Notes: generated by a model from the letters alone, not told the origin. DNA of 64,000 bases from Archangium gephyra (GCA_003243425.1 QFQP01000024.1:1-64000), one strand, 5' to 3'; counted from the first letter of the stretch, positions 1 to 8,389 are shown. Numbers and translations are program-made.

Positions 1-283
1 CAGTCGCGCGGCCTCTCTTGTCGAGCTCCTCGTGACCCGGCTCACGAAGCTTCGTGAAGCTCGGCGTTCGGCGGTCAGAAAACACGGTCCTGACCGGGTC
101 ATCTGACCACCGACCGAATTTCTCTTCCTCGGTGCGGAAGAGGTCGGTCGTGCGAAGGCTCGCATTGAGCTGATCAGACGCCTGCTGCTCGTCTCTCCAG
201 TGCGTGACCGCATTCGTGACCCGCATGCCGTCAGGCGTCTGCTCAAAAGCGGCCCGCAGCGAGTCGATCAGCGCCCTCGTCAA
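1..283 (-). CDS. partial open frame at left edge, unknown
   Basis: Reading the minus strand from about 283 to the window edge gives an uninterrupted frame (about 94 codons) with a plausible, hydrophilic composition (segments ALIDSLRAAFEQTPDGMRV and TTDLFRTEEEKFGR). Its only usable start is a TTG at 283; the frame is also open upstream of that, overlapping the end of the pseudouridine synthase gene. Its distal part runs through dispersed repeat A, so it may be a real gene carrying a repeat insertion or a remnant. No family was recognised. Confidence 0.3.
   Translation of the reverse strand, partial: MTRALIDSLRAAFEQTPDGMRVTNAVTHWRDEQQASDQLNASLRTTDLFRTEEEKFGRWSDDPVRTVFSDRRTPSFTKLREPGHEELDKRGRAT
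31..115 (+). repeat. dispersed structured repeat, copy A
   Basis: This roughly 85-base element is closely matched, in inverted orientation, at 30563-30646. It contains the palindrome CACGAAGCTTCGTG and, further on, paired GGTCAG/CTGACC arms, so it could fold into several hairpins. Only about three of the twelve codons that differ between the copies are synonymous in the shared open frame, which favours a nucleic-acid repeat over a conserved protein tail. Family unknown. Confidence 0.7.
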
Positions 284-326
284 CGACGCTTCATCTCGCG
301 ACTTCGTCCGCGCAGCGCGCGCGTTT

Positions 327-1124
327 TCACCCGTGGCGCGGCGTGAACTTGAGCTCGTTCAAGACTTCGTCATCGGACAACTCCCGCACCGCGCGCTCGG
401 GAATGTCGACCACCAGCTTCCCCACCGCTTCGCGATGCAGCGCGAGCGTCGGCAGGTTCACCGCGTTCAGCATGCGCTTGACCTGATGAAACCGGCCCTC
501 AGTCAACGTCAGCTCGACCGAGTCTTCACCGCGCGGCTTCGCGATGGCCGGCCGGGTCAACGCACCGTCGTCGATCTTCACGCCGCGCCACAGCGGCTCG
601 AGCTTCTTCTCGGTCACCTTCACGCCCACGCGCGCCACGTAACGCTTGGGCAGGTCCTTGTGCGGCGAGGTCGCGTGCAGCACGAACTTCTCGTCGTTGG
701 TGAACAACAGCAGCCCGGTGGTGTCGCGGTCCAACCTCCCGACCGCGTGCCAGCCGAAGGTCTGCAGCTCCGCGGGCATCGACCGCACCAGCACGTCGAA
801 CACCGTGCCGTTTCCTTCGGGGTCCTTGCCGTGCATCACCACGCCGGGCGGCTTGTGCAGCATCAACACCCGCGTGCGCCACGAGAGCGACACCGGCTGC
901 CCGTCGACCTCCACGCGCGACTTCATCGTCACCGGCGCCAGGGGCTCCAGCTGCACCCGTGAATCGACACGCACTTCCCCGTGACGAATCGCGTTCTCGG
1001 CCTGCTCGAGCGGCATCACCCCGGCGCGCGCCATCGCCCGCGACAACCAGTCACCGGGCTCGCCCGAATCGCGCACCCGCGCCGCTTCCAACCACTTCGG
1101 AGGCTTGCTGCGCGGCTTCGGCAT
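327..1124 (-). CDS. RsuA/RluB-family pseudouridine synthase
   Basis: Predicted to isomerise uridine to pseudouridine in rRNA. The 265-residue protein has an N-terminal S4-like RNA-binding segment (about residues 25-80) and the catalytic domain with the family signature GRLDRDTTG at 129-137, where Asp132 is the expected nucleophile, plus the C-terminal EGRFHQVKRM motif near 209-218. The frame extends 74 codons further upstream but without homology-like sequence; the ATG at 1124 directly precedes the conserved part and is chosen. Which rRNA site is modified (RsuA, RluB, RluE or RluF type) cannot be told. It is divergent from the DoxX gene. Confidence 0.93.
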   Translation of the reverse strand: MPKPRSKPPKWLEAARVRDSGEPGDWLSRAMARAGVMPLEQAENAIRHGEVRVDSRVQLEPLAPVTMKSRVEVDGQPVSLSWRTRVLMLHKPPGVVMHGKDPEGNGTVFDVLVRSMPAELQTFGWHAVGRLDRDTTGLLLFTNDEKFVLHATSPHKDLPKRYVARVGVKVTEKKLEPLWRGVKIDDGALTRPAIAKPRGEDSVELTLTEGRFHQVKRMLNAVNLPTLALHREAVGKLVVDIPERAVRELSDDEVLNELKFTPRHG

Positions 1125-1200
1125 GGGCGGCTCATACGCACAGCCGTGCGGTCGTGTCACCGAAAGTACCGTGCGCCGAAACAAAACGTGGCGCCCGACA

Positions 1201-1218
1201 TCAGTTGTACGCAACTGA
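1201..1218. promoter_or_regulatory. perfect inverted repeat, candidate operator for DoxX gene
   Basis: TCAGTTG-TACG-CAACTGA, two 7-base arms around a 4-base centre, lies 15 bases before the DoxX start in the divergent region with the pseudouridine synthase gene. A dimeric repressor (MarR/HxlR or TetR type) bound here would block the rightward gene. No regulator gene is adjacent. Confidence 0.5.
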
Positions 1219-1233
1219 ATTCCCGGGACCCCC

Positions 1234-1677
1234 ATGACCACTCGCTCACCACTGTTCGCCCCTGCAGGACCCACGTCGTTGCCGCAGACCATCGCCCGCT
1301 TCGCGCTCGGGGCCTTCCTCACCTTCGCCGGCATCAGCCACCTCACCTTCGCGCGCAGCGAATTTCAGGCGCAGGTGCCCACGTGGGTGCCCTTCAGCGT
1401 CGACTTCGTGGTGGTGGCCTCGGGCGTGGTGGAAATCGCGCTCGGGCTCTCGCTGCTGGTGCTGCGCCGCTACCGCGTGCCCGTGGGCCTGGTGACCGCC
1501 GCGTTCTTCGTCGCCATCTTTCCGGGCAACATCTCGCAGTACGTGACCCATCAGGACGCGTTCGGCCTCGACACCGACACCAAGCGCCTGGTGCGGCTCT
1601 TCTTCCAGCCGCTGCTCGTCGCCTGGGCGTTGTGGGGCACCGGCGCGTGGGCCTGGTTGCGCGGTCGAAGTGCCTGA
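1234..1677 (+). CDS. DoxX-family membrane protein
   Basis: A 147-residue integral membrane protein with about four hydrophobic helices (around residues 22-40, 55-78, 83-100 and 123-140), matching DoxX/MauE-like small membrane proteins. Some DoxX proteins act with quinone or thiol redox enzymes, but no redox partner is adjacent, so the role is unknown. The segment RFALGAFLTFAGISHL is the typical N-terminal DoxX helix. The start ATG at 1234 closely follows an 18-base palindrome, suggesting repressor control. It appears monocistronic. Confidence 0.85.
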   Translation: MTTRSPLFAPAGPTSLPQTIARFALGAFLTFAGISHLTFARSEFQAQVPTWVPFSVDFVVVASGVVEIALGLSLLVLRRYRVPVGLVTAAFFVAIFPGNISQYVTHQDAFGLDTDTKRLVRLFFQPLLVAWALWGTGAWAWLRGRSA

Positions 1678-1702
1678 ATTTGCTGGCCATTCGTAAGCAC
1701 TG

Positions 1703-1730
1703 AAGAACTTTTCGGCTGGCGGGTAGCACG
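1703..1730 (+). promoter_or_regulatory. possible ECF-type promoter of the sigma operon
   Basis: A GAACTT element at 1705-1710 is followed about 15 bases later by GGTAGC, immediately before the lipoprotein start at 1737. A GAAC-like -35 is typical of ECF-dependent promoters, so the operon could be autoregulated by its own sigma factor. This is inference from one sequence. Confidence 0.3.
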
Positions 1731-1736
1731 GTCACC

Positions 1737-2459
1737 ATGCGCCTGCTCCTCATCACCTGTCTCGTCGCGCTCAGCTCGTGCGACCTCTCGAAGCACCCTG
1801 AAAATACGGGCACCGGAGTTCCTTCGAACCTCGTGCTCCGCAGCTACGAGGTGCCCAACAACGGCGCGCAGCGGCTGCGAGGCACGCTGAAGGACCTGCT
1901 GTGGTTCGGCAACGAGTCGAAAGACGCGAACCGCTTCGTGGGGCGCGCCGACGTGGGGCCCGACGGCCGGCTCATCGTGCTCGCGCCCGAGAGCGTGCAT
2001 GACGGCGTGAAGACCATCATCGCCAACCTCGCGACCTCGCCGGCGAAGGAGCCGGGCACCGTCCGCATCGACTACTGGGTGGTGCGCGGCTCCGCGGGTG
2101 AGGGCGAGCTGCCGGCGAACCTGGGTGAAATCGCCACCGCGTTGAACGAGGTGAAGAAGAATGACGGCCCGATGGCCTTCGACCTCGTCGAGAAGTTGAG
2201 CGTCAGCTCGCTGCCCAACGAGCGCGGCGTGATGGACGGCCGCGACACCCGCGTGCGCCAGGTCACCAACGTGCTCGACGGCAACGTCGTCGCCGACCTC
2301 GACCTCGAGCGCTTCGGGCAGCGGTTGTCGACCCGCGTGCGCCTCAAGCCGGGCGTGATTGCGGTGCTGGCCTCGGCGGGCATGGCGTCGGCCGACGTGA
2401 AAGACACGACGCACACCGTCTACTTCGTGGTCCGCGTGGCCGATGTCTCGGCGCAATGA
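1737..2459 (+). CDS. secreted lipoprotein, first gene of an ECF sigma operon
   Basis: A 240-residue protein beginning with a short lipoprotein signal peptide (lipobox LSSC, lipidated Cys at about residue 15) and otherwise soluble, with alternating hydrophobic residues suggesting beta-rich folding. No known domain was recognised. It overlaps the downstream sigma-factor gene by 17 bases, implying one transcript and possibly coupled translation. A lipoprotein leading a sigma operon could sense or be the output of envelope stress; that is inferred from position only. Confidence 0.75.
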   Translation: MRLLLITCLVALSSCDLSKHPENTGTGVPSNLVLRSYEVPNNGAQRLRGTLKDLLWFGNESKDANRFVGRADVGPDGRLIVLAPESVHDGVKTIIANLATSPAKEPGTVRIDYWVVRGSAGEGELPANLGEIATALNEVKKNDGPMAFDLVEKLSVSSLPNERGVMDGRDTRVRQVTNVLDGNVVADLDLERFGQRLSTRVRLKPGVIAVLASAGMASADVKDTTHTVYFVVRVADVSAQ

Positions 2460-2967
2460 CGACGCGCCCACCTTCGACCGCTCGCACTTCGAGGCGCTCT
2501 TCACGCGGCTCGAGAAGCCGGTGTTCAACGTCGTCTACCGCTGGTTGTGGAACGCCGAGGAAGCCCGCGACGTCACCCAGGAGGCGTTCATGAAGCTGTG
2601 GACAGCACGCCATCGCGTTCGCGTCGAGACCGTGGAGCCCTTCGTGTTTCAGAGCGCGGTGAACCTGGCGTCGAACCGGCTGCGCGCGCGCAAGGTACGG
2701 CGGCTGTTCACGCGGCAGGATGACGAGGTGGTCGGCGGGCCCGACGAGACCTTCGAAGAGCGGCAGCAGCACGCGTTGGTGCGCAGGGCCGTCGAAGCGC
2801 TGCCCGAGAAGCTCAAGGCGGTGGTGATGCTCTGTGAGTTCTCGGGCATGTCGACCGCGCAGATCGCCGAAGCGCTGTCGATACCGTCGGGCACCGTGGC
2901 CTCGAGGCGGTCCCTGGCGATGGCCGCGCTCGAGAAGGCGCTCGGGCCGTTGGAGGTGAGGTCGTGA
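2443..2967 (+). CDS. ECF RNA polymerase sigma factor
   Basis: At 174 residues this is the usual size for an extracytoplasmic-function sigma factor. Region 2 is visible at about residues 12-55 (including EEARDVTQEAFMKLW) and region 4 at about 113-168 with the helix-turn-helix MSTAQIAEALSIPSGTVASR. It would direct RNA polymerase to a small regulon after release from an anti-sigma factor. It is flanked without gaps by a lipoprotein gene and a short membrane-protein gene that may be its anti-sigma factor. Confidence 0.93.
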   Translation: MSRRNDDAPTFDRSHFEALFTRLEKPVFNVVYRWLWNAEEARDVTQEAFMKLWTARHRVRVETVEPFVFQSAVNLASNRLRARKVRRLFTRQDDEVVGGPDETFEERQQHALVRRAVEALPEKLKAVVMLCEFSGMSTAQIAEALSIPSGTVASRRSLAMAALEKALGPLEVRS

Positions 2968-3254
2968 AGCACGTGTTCGAAGTGCTGGAGCCGCCGCCGC
3001 ACGGGTTGACGCGACTTCGCGCCGCGATGGACGAGCGCAAGAAGCAGCGGTTGCTCTGGCCGGTGCTGGTGTCGGCGGTCGCCGCGGCGGTGGTGGTGGT
3101 GGTGAACGTGGGGCGACCACCGAATGCGCTCGCGTCGGAGTTCGAGGCGCGCGCCCGGGCCGGTGAGTCGGTCACCGCGCGTGGCGCCAGCGCGGTGGAG
3201 GCGTTGCCCTCGGGCTCACCCGAGGTGGTCATCTACCGGGTGACGTCGTGGTGA
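2964..3254 (+). CDS. short single-pass membrane protein, candidate anti-sigma factor
   Basis: A 96-residue protein starting at a GTG that overlaps the sigma-factor stop by 4 bases. A positively charged N-terminal segment (about 1-30) is followed by one transmembrane helix (about 31-48, VLVSAVAAAVVVVV) and a roughly 45-residue outer tail. This is the topology and gene position of a single-pass anti-sigma factor, but the zinc-binding His-x3-Cys-x2-Cys signature is absent, so the assignment rests on context. Confidence 0.65.
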   Translation: MKHVFEVLEPPPHGLTRLRAAMDERKKQRLLWPVLVSAVAAAVVVVVNVGRPPNALASEFEARARAGESVTARGASAVEALPSGSPEVVIYRVTSW

Positions 3255-3264
3255 ACGGCGTGCG

Positions 3265-4050
3265 TCACTTGAACTGCAGCTGCGCCGCGTCCTGCTTGAA
3301 GACCAGCTTGAGCAGCTGCGCCGACAACTCGCGCGCCTGCTGCAGCTGCCTTGCGTCGCCGCGCTCCTTGGCGTCGGTGTAGATGGCGAGCGGCACGCCG
3401 GTGAAGCCAATCAACACCTCGTAGAGCTGCTGCTTGTCTTTCTGACTGGCCCTGGCGAACTCCGGCGTCGCGTCGATGGCCAGGCCGATGGCGTTGAACA
3501 GCGCCTGGCTCGCTTCTTCGGTCGGCTCTTCGGCGTCGGCCGCGATGGTGAGGTTCCCCAGGAGGAAGAACGTGAGCGCGCCGGCCACGTCGTTCTTCCA
3601 CGTCTGCGTCTCGGGCTGTGCCTCGAAGGCCTGCCGCGTGGCCACTGCAATCTGCGAGATGGCGCGCTTCTCTTCGGCCGTCGAGCCCAGCGCGTCGCCC
3701 AGCTGCCTGGCGTACGGCGTCGACTTCGCGGGCTTGAACGCGCCGGTGTGCTTCGACTGCGGCACCGGCGCGGTCACCTGCATGCCCGGCGGCACCGACT
3801 TGCCGGCCTTTGCTTCGCGCTCTGCCTTTTCGACGGCCGCCAGACCGTGCTTCTTGATCATCGCCGCGCGCATCGTCGAGCGCTGCATGTTGAGGCGCAT
3901 CGAGTCGTAGATGTTCTGCGTGGCCATCGCCATGCCGAACGAGCCGTAGACGGTGCCGTAGCCGGTGTTCCAACCGCCGGCGTTCGAGTTCCACGACTGG
4001 GAGAACGCCGACGTCGCCCACAACGTCACCACCAACGCGAGCTTGTGCAT
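3265..4050 (-). CDS. secreted protein of unknown function (DUF6683-like)
   Basis: A 261-residue protein with a cleavable signal peptide (about residues 1-17) followed by a Gly/Asn/Ser/Tyr-rich start and a largely helical body. The layout, with a helical region containing AISQIAVATRQAFE and a motif FFLLGNLTIAAD, recalls the uncharacterised DUF6683 family, though that is tentative. It is the last gene of the leftward run that includes recF, with a 10-base gap. It ends 10 bases from the convergent ECF operon. Confidence 0.7.
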   Translation of the reverse strand: MHKLALVVTLWATSAFSQSWNSNAGGWNTGYGTVYGSFGMAMATQNIYDSMRLNMQRSTMRAAMIKKHGLAAVEKAEREAKAGKSVPPGMQVTAPVPQSKHTGAFKPAKSTPYARQLGDALGSTAEEKRAISQIAVATRQAFEAQPETQTWKNDVAGALTFFLLGNLTIAADAEEPTEEASQALFNAIGLAIDATPEFARASQKDKQQLYEVLIGFTGVPLAIYTDAKERGDARQLQQARELSAQLLKLVFKQDAAQLQFK

Positions 4051-4060
4051 GCGCAGGAGT

Positions 4061-5182
4061 CTACGTCGCGCGCGCGCTCACCCGGCCAGCCGCCACGTCG
4101 AACCACATGGTCTCGGGGCCCGCGGCGCGTTGCACCAGCTGGGCGTCGGTGGTGGTCAACACCGTCTGGGCACCGGAATCAGCGAGGTAGCCCATCAGGA
4201 ACGCGTTGCGCTCGGGGTCGAGCTCGCTCGACACGTCGTCGAGCAACAGCAACGGCAGAAACCCGTTCTGCGCCGAGAGGTTCTCGATTTCAGCGACCTT
4301 CCACGCCAGCACCAGCGCGCGGCACTGCCCCTGGCTGGCGAACGCGCGCGCCGGCTTCTCACCGAGTGAAATCTCGAGGTCGTCCGCGTGCGGGCCCACC
4401 GACGTGAAGCCACGCTCCACGTCCCGCGAGAGCCGCGCGTCGAGCTGACTCAACATGCGCTCCGCCAGCTCCTGCTCCGAGGCGGTCTCGAACGCGAGCC
4501 CCTCGCCGAGGTGCGCGGGCCAGTACGAGTAGCTCGCCTCCATCGGTGAGCGGCCGATGCGTTGAAACGCCGCGCGCGCACGGTCCGACACCTTCTCCAT
4601 CAACCCGCGGCGCCGCACCCACAGCCGCGCCCCGAGCCTGGCCAGCTGCGCGTCCCACGCCTGCAGGTGACTCATGGGCGCGCGCTCCTTGAGCAACCGG
4701 TTGCGGCTCTTGAGCGCACGGCCGTACTCGCGGCTCTCGTCGAGGTACGCGGGCACCACGTTGAACACGCTGCGGTCCATGAACGAGCGGCGGCCGTCGG
4801 GCCCGCCCTTCACCACCGCGAGGTCGTCGGGCGTGAAGGCCACCACCGACACGCCGCCGAAGTAGGCCTCGAGGTTCCCCGCGCGCTTGCCGTCGACGAA
4901 GGCCGTGCGCCCACCGGGAATCACCTCGACGGCAATCTCCCGCTCTGCACCGGCGATGAGGAAGCGCCCGGTCACCCTGGCGCTGGGCTCGCCGAAGCGG
5001 ATCAATTCGGACAGCTTGTTGGCGCGCAGCGGCTTCAACGTGGCCAGCAGGTACAGCCCTTCGAGCAGGTTCGTCTTTCCCTGACCGTTTTCACCCACCG
5101 CCACGGTGGCGCGCGGTGAAGGCCGGAGCACCGTGGGCTCCAGGTTGCGAAAGCGCTGGTACTCGAGCGACAGGAGCTTCAC
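4061..5182 (-). CDS. recF: DNA replication and repair protein RecF
   Basis: RecF is an SMC-like ABC ATPase that loads RecA at gapped DNA with RecO and RecR. The 373-residue protein has the Walker A motif GENGQGKTN at 30-38, the RecF signature QGQCRALVLAWKVAEIE near 284-300 and Walker B LLLLDDVSSELD near 311-322, with family-typical length. The start is a GTG at 5182, 7 bases after the upstream lipoprotein stop. Unlike the classic dnaA-dnaN-recF-gyrB order, no replication genes are adjacent; it sits between secreted-protein genes. Confidence 0.97.
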   Translation of the reverse strand: MKLLSLEYQRFRNLEPTVLRPSPRATVAVGENGQGKTNLLEGLYLLATLKPLRANKLSELIRFGEPSARVTGRFLIAGAEREIAVEVIPGGRTAFVDGKRAGNLEAYFGGVSVVAFTPDDLAVVKGGPDGRRSFMDRSVFNVVPAYLDESREYGRALKSRNRLLKERAPMSHLQAWDAQLARLGARLWVRRRGLMEKVSDRARAAFQRIGRSPMEASYSYWPAHLGEGLAFETASEQELAERMLSQLDARLSRDVERGFTSVGPHADDLEISLGEKPARAFASQGQCRALVLAWKVAEIENLSAQNGFLPLLLLDDVSSELDPERNAFLMGYLADSGAQTVLTTTDAQLVQRAAGPETMWFDVAAGRVSARAT

Positions 5183-5189
5183 GGCGGCG

Positions 5190-7553
5190 TCACTTACGCT
5201 CGTAGTCTGCGAGCAGCAGCACCTGATCAGGCAGGAAGAGGTACAGCCTGAAGCGCCGCCGATTGTTCACGTCGCGCGGGAAGGCCTGCACGAACAACTT
5301 GCCGCGCGTGGCTTCACCCTTCGCCCACGGCTTCGAGCCATCGGGCAGCGCCAGCTCGGTCCAGTCCATGGGGCGGTTGGGCCGGCCGTCGGGAAACCGG
5401 TTCTTCACCACGCCGTCTTCTTCGGGCCAGCGCGCGGCGAACAACCCGGTGGTGGTCAGCGCCACCGGCCAGCCACCGTAGTTCTCGTAGTCGACCACGC
5501 GCGCCGGCGTGTCGTCGGTGCCGGGCGGCAGCGGGTTGGCCAGCTGGTAGCCGCCGGGCAACGTGAAGATGGTGCCGTCGGCGTAGCCCACGCGGCCGAG
5601 CGCGCTGCCCGACTGGTCGAACCACACCTCGACCGGCTCGCCGCCCGACAGCTCGAGCAACCGCGAAGACCAGCGCGCGGGTGTGCCGCCGAGCATCCAC
5701 TCGTACACGTTGCGCGAGGTGACGAGGTACCCGCTGGCGCGCGTGGTGCCGTTGGTGCCGAGCCCGGTGCGCTCGAGCGCGAGGCTGCGAATCGGTACCG
5801 AAGGCTCGGGCTGCAGCTGCGGCGTCACGTCGCCGGAGCCGTTCACCGCGTCGGCCGTCAGCGAGCTCTCGGCCTGATTGATGGCGTAGAGGCCGTCGTC
5901 GGCGGCGATGAAGAGCGCCATCACGCCACCGTCGTTGCGGTCGACGAACGCTTCACCGCCGGCCGAACGCTGCACCGGCTGACCGGTCGGCGACACCAGC
6001 CGCTTGCCGAACCGCAGGCCGCTGCCCGCCGTGGCGTCGTCTTCGTCGAGCAGCACCTGGATCACCACGCCCGCGCTCGAGAGCGCCCAACCGTTGGCGC
6101 CGTGAATCGCCGCGTTGAACTGCACGGTCTCGATGGCGTTGAGGTCGAGCGCCGGGTCGATACGACGGAAGCCCGACGCGAGCTGGTTGTCGGGAATGCG
6201 CGGCGGCAGCACGGCGGCGTAGCGGTCGGTGAGCGCGATGAGCGCCGCGTTCTGCTGCCCCGCGATGGTGGTGGTCACCGTCGCCACGTCGAGCGGCACG
6301 CGGTCGAGGCCCAGCGGCAGCATCGACGACAACGTCTCGCCGACCCACACCTCCCCGTTGGTGCCTCCCAGCGCCGCGCCGCGCGGCGTGGCCGCCATGG
6401 TCAACGCCGGCCCGCCCACGCCGGTGTCTCGGGTGGAAAGGCGCGAGAGGTCGAACGGCGCGGGCACGGTCTGCGAGACGCACGCGTCGGTCGGCAGCAC
6501 CGCCGCGCTCCCGGTGACGCGCACCACGGAGCGGTTCTGGCCGCGGCACAGCACTTCGACCGCGACCCCCGCACTCTCGGGCACCGGCGTCACCGCCGAG
6601 ATGCCGGCCAGCCCGCACGGTCTGCAGTCGGGCCACGCGCGCTCGAGCGTGTGCTGGCCGCCTTCGATGCCGACCTGCCACGTCGAGAGCACCGTGTCGC
6701 CCACGTTCACGGCGAGCAGCGTCGAGGTCGCGTTGAGGCTGAGCGTTGCGCTGGTCGGCAGGAGCGTGGGGCCGGCCAGTTGCGCGAAGCCTCCGTCGAG
6801 CTGCTGCGCGAAGAGGCCTTCGGTGCTGATCACCACGGGCATCGGCGGCGCCAGCCGTTGGCGATTGACGACGGTGACGTCGAGCCCCGTGCCGGGAACG
6901 TCGAACGCGTCTTCGGGCAACAGGCGGAACGGCGGCGCCGGCGCCGGGGCCGAGAAGTCGGGCGGCGTGAGGCGGCCTGCAGGCGTGAGCAGCTCGGGGT
7001 CGTTGACGCGCGGGAAGGCGCGCAGCCGCGTCGCCGTGGGGCCGGTGACGTCGCTCACCATCATCAGGTTCGGCTTGGTGGCCGCGTACGAGACGCGCTG
7101 CACCGGGCTCAGGCCCACCAGCGCCTCTCTGACGCCGGGGAAGGTGGTCAGCACCGCCTCACTCAGGCCCGCGGGAATGGTGGGGGCGCCGAACACCTGC
7201 CCGCGCCCCGACACGCGGGCGGTCACGCCATTGCTGGTCTGCACGAAGACGCCGCCGCGACTCGTCAAGTCACGCCCGAGCAGCTCGACGCGGCCCGACA
7301 GCGCGCCCGGCTGCACCACGCCAGCGTCGCGCAGCGAATAGTCCGGCTGCTGCGGAGGCCCCTCGAAGCGCGGGCCCTCGTAGATGAACTGCGTGCACAC
7401 GTTCTTCACGCTGCACACGTCGCCGGGGACGCACGGCGCGTCGCGCTCGGCGGGCGGCAGCGAGAAGTCGCACGGGTAGGCGTTGCCGTTCTCGGTGAAG
7501 AGCCCGGTGCAGGCGCTCAACGTCACACAGCTCATCAACAGGGCGCCGCGCAT
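5190..7553 (-). CDS. giant secreted lipoprotein, likely beta-propeller-like
   Basis: A 787-residue lipoprotein: signal peptide with lipobox TLSAC (lipidated Cys at 15), a Cys-containing N-terminal segment to about 55, then a long beta-rich region with many Gly/Asp turns that reads like repeated blades. No catalytic motif was found. Its ATG overlaps the upstream gene's stop by one base (TGATG), with a GGAGGG ribosome-binding site inside that gene, so the two are translationally coupled. The pair resembles the gene order at 14538-19614, implying an outer-membrane or periplasmic partner role. Confidence 0.8.
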   Translation of the reverse strand: MRGALLMSCVTLSACTGLFTENGNAYPCDFSLPPAERDAPCVPGDVCSVKNVCTQFIYEGPRFEGPPQQPDYSLRDAGVVQPGALSGRVELLGRDLTSRGGVFVQTSNGVTARVSGRGQVFGAPTIPAGLSEAVLTTFPGVREALVGLSPVQRVSYAATKPNLMMVSDVTGPTATRLRAFPRVNDPELLTPAGRLTPPDFSAPAPAPPFRLLPEDAFDVPGTGLDVTVVNRQRLAPPMPVVISTEGLFAQQLDGGFAQLAGPTLLPTSATLSLNATSTLLAVNVGDTVLSTWQVGIEGGQHTLERAWPDCRPCGLAGISAVTPVPESAGVAVEVLCRGQNRSVVRVTGSAAVLPTDACVSQTVPAPFDLSRLSTRDTGVGGPALTMAATPRGAALGGTNGEVWVGETLSSMLPLGLDRVPLDVATVTTTIAGQQNAALIALTDRYAAVLPPRIPDNQLASGFRRIDPALDLNAIETVQFNAAIHGANGWALSSAGVVIQVLLDEDDATAGSGLRFGKRLVSPTGQPVQRSAGGEAFVDRNDGGVMALFIAADDGLYAINQAESSLTADAVNGSGDVTPQLQPEPSVPIRSLALERTGLGTNGTTRASGYLVTSRNVYEWMLGGTPARWSSRLLELSGGEPVEVWFDQSGSALGRVGYADGTIFTLPGGYQLANPLPPGTDDTPARVVDYENYGGWPVALTTTGLFAARWPEEDGVVKNRFPDGRPNRPMDWTELALPDGSKPWAKGEATRGKLFVQAFPRDVNNRRRFRLYLFLPDQVLLLADYERK

Positions 7554-8389
7554 CACCAGAACCCTCCGGTCAGCGCCAGCCCGTTGCCGGTAAAGAGCAG
7601 CCGCGCAGAGACCCGCGTGCGCGCGTCGTCGGGCGGCATGAACACGATGCCCAGGCCCAGCAGCACCGCGCCTGCGGCCATCAGGCTCACGCTGAGAATC
7701 TTCTGCATGGTCAGCGCCTGCTCCTGCGCCACGTAGAACTCGCGCGGCCGGAGGTTGACGCCGGCGCAGCGGCCGCTCTGCTCGGGGCCATTGGGGCACA
7801 GCTCGTCGTTGAGCTGCCCTTCACGGGCGAGCGCGAGCAGCCCGACGACACCACCGGCCAGCAAGGTGGCGCCGCCAGCACCGATGAGCGTGATGGGCAG
7901 CGCGCGCGAGGGCGGCGGCGGCAGGGGTGAACCCGTGGCCTCCGAGGCGGCGTAGGGAATCAGCTCACGAATCGCCTCGAGCGTGCCCGCGAGCTTCGAG
8001 CTGCGACCGACGGGCTGCGACTTCTCGGTGTCGATGAGCTGCAAGGTGAGCTGGTACGCGTTGCCCACGCGGGCGAGCTGGCCCGACAACACGAAGCGGG
8101 CGGCGACCAGCTTCGACAGGTCGGCGCTGCAGCCGCTGCCGTCGTCTCCACACGCGCCCATCAACTGCCGCTGCCGCTCGGCGCCGATGATGGTCTGCAC
8201 GTCGCGCGCGCCCAGCACCTCGAAGAGCCCGCGCGCGGCCAGGTAGTTCACCGTCGCGTCGGTGATGGCACCGGCTTCTTCGGCGGTGACCTGGAGCGCC
8301 GCCACGTCGTTGACGACCAGTCGGGGTTTCTTGTCATCGGCGAGAGCGGGGAGGGCGAAGAGCAACAGCAGCGATGCGGCAACGCGCAT
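7553..8389 (-). CDS. secreted CsgG/FlgO-like protein with C-terminal membrane helices
   Basis: A 278-residue protein with a signal peptide (1-17), a mixed alpha/beta domain (about 20-150) resembling the nucleotide-fold-like N-terminal region of CsgG/FlgO-type envelope proteins (it includes a motif RQRQLMGAC followed by a Cys-containing loop), and two hydrophobic helices (about 167-186 and 230-252). A paralogue at 14538-15347 shares RQR-LLG-C and the helix pair. It is the first gene of a leftward operon with a giant lipoprotein and recF. The ATG at 8389 is chosen because it begins the signal peptide. Confidence 0.72.
   Translation of the reverse strand: MRVAASLLLLFALPALADDKKPRLVVNDVAALQVTAEEAGAITDATVNYLAARGLFEVLGARDVQTIIGAERQRQLMGACGDDGSGCSADLSKLVAARFVLSGQLARVGNAYQLTLQLIDTEKSQPVGRSSKLAGTLEAIRELIPYAASEATGSPLPPPPSRALPITLIGAGGATLLAGGVVGLLALAREGQLNDELCPNGPEQSGRCAGVNLRPREFYVAQEQALTMQKILSVSLMAAGAVLLGLGIVFMPPDDARTRVSARLLFTGNGLALTGGFW

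Noticed and set aside
4061..5182. Chromosomal replication origin near recF.
   Set aside because: No dnaA, dnaN or gyrB, and no DnaA-box cluster seen nearby.
5106..7736. An 876-codon open frame on the plus strand opposite the giant lipoprotein gene.
   Set aside because: It is rich in Arg, His and Gly with no motif, as expected opposite high-GC coding sequence; the minus-strand gene has a lipobox and operon overlap.
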